This document shows, piece by piece, positions 5,811 to 6,125 of a stretch of DNA of 6,125 nucleotides; position 1 is the first letter of the stretch; each line of letters opens with the position of its first letter. The position numbers and the translations under genes are program-made. The notes beneath the pieces were generated by a model, which was not told where the DNA came from, ran no database searches, and worked only from the letters and a program-made list of their open reading frames with translations. This DNA comes from Bacteroidota bacterium (lineage in GTDB: Bacteria; Bacteroidota; Bacteroidia; Flavobacteriales; Flavobacteriaceae), in contig SMXJ01000105.1 of the NCBI GenBank assembly GCA_004356305.1, forward strand, positions 1 through 6,125, written 5' to 3'.

Positions 5811-6125
5811 TTATGTTTCTGAAGTAATAATGACCGGCAATCTATACTCTTTTCCTATTTCTAATGAGTTTTTGAGCTTTTTATAATTGAGTCTGTTTTT
5901 GATATAACGCTCTACTTGTTCATTATCAGTATCTACTGAAAGAACCACCAGTTCGTTTTCACTATTGATTATCAAGAGTACACTTGCATGAGTGTCTACA
6001 TCCAGCTCAAAAAGAGGCCCTTTCAATAATTGAGCGATTTCCAGACTAGCTTCTTCTTTGTTCACTTTATCTGCAATTGGATTTGCAGCAAAAAGTGTAG
6101 TTCCGACTAATAGCACTAAGGCTAA
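5811..6125 (-). CDS. Small exported protein of unknown function, 5' end missing
   Basis: The frame is open to the right edge, so the true start lies outside the window; the GTG at 6116 is inside the signal peptide and is not the likely start. The visible part begins LALVLLVGTTLFAANP, a hydrophobic core followed by a likely signal peptidase I site after the FA-A stretch. The mature protein would be about 90 residues and act in the periplasm or outside. It has an acidic helix (KEEASLEIAQLLKGP), a strand pair (ASVLLIINSENELVVLSVDT), a helix (NEQVERYIKNRLNYKKL) and a final strand (EYRLPVIITS). Small secreted proteins with the pattern 'ENEIVVLSVDT...V..FIK.RLNYKK' are, from memory, common in Flavobacteriia and without known function. 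The strand-helix-strand order could resemble a TonB C-terminal-like fold, which is only a guess. It is the first of the minus-strand genes here and ends at a strong terminator. Confidence 0.75.
   Translation of the reverse strand, partial: LALVLLVGTTLFAANPIADKVNKEEASLEIAQLLKGPLFELDVDTHASVLLIINSENELVVLSVDTDNEQVERYIKNRLNYKKLKNSLEIGKEYRLPVIITSET

Overview
The window reads as ordinary chromosomal DNA of a member of the Bacteroidota, most likely a flavobacterium-like or related marine/soil lineage. Three things point there. The first gene ends in a gliding-motility-associated C-terminal domain, a type IX secretion (T9SS) sorting signal found in this phylum. The uvrB promoter fits the phylum's TTTG / TAnnTTTG pattern rather than TTGACA / TATAAT. 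Most genes lack a clear Shine-Dalgarno sequence and have A-rich leaders. The DNA is AT-rich by eye.

Layout, left to right. Positions 1-410 (+) hold the 3' end of a large secreted or surface protein with a T9SS type B sorting domain. Positions 494-1820 (+) hold a two-gene unit: a class I SAM-dependent methyltransferase whose stop codon overlaps the start of a DinB-superfamily gene. The DinB gene is broken by a one-base deletion near 1498. Positions 1911-4683 (+) hold a second unit, uvrB (excinuclease ABC subunit B) followed after one base by rluF (23S rRNA pseudouridine synthase), ending in a bidirectional terminator at about 4682-4725. The remaining genes run on the minus strand: a small heat-shock protein (hsp20, 4752-5186), a small TerB-like helical protein (5320-5718), and a small exported protein whose start lies beyond the right edge (5811-6125). 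A strong terminator at about 5762-5786 separates the last two.

These genes do not form one pathway. uvrB and rluF are housekeeping genes for DNA repair and rRNA modification that share a transcript. The methyltransferase/DinB pair is an accessory unit. I see no mobile element, CRISPR array, RNA gene or defence locus, and no convincing new multigene system.

The most interesting feature is regulatory. The hsp20 leader has a correctly spaced sigma-54 (-24 GG / -12 GC) promoter candidate at 5230-5245. Just upstream are two copies of a GACAAAATG element (5261-5301), the second within a dyad, which could be an activator or repressor site. Next in interest are the DinB frameshift and the exported protein, whose C-terminal pattern may resemble a stand-alone TonB-C-like fold.
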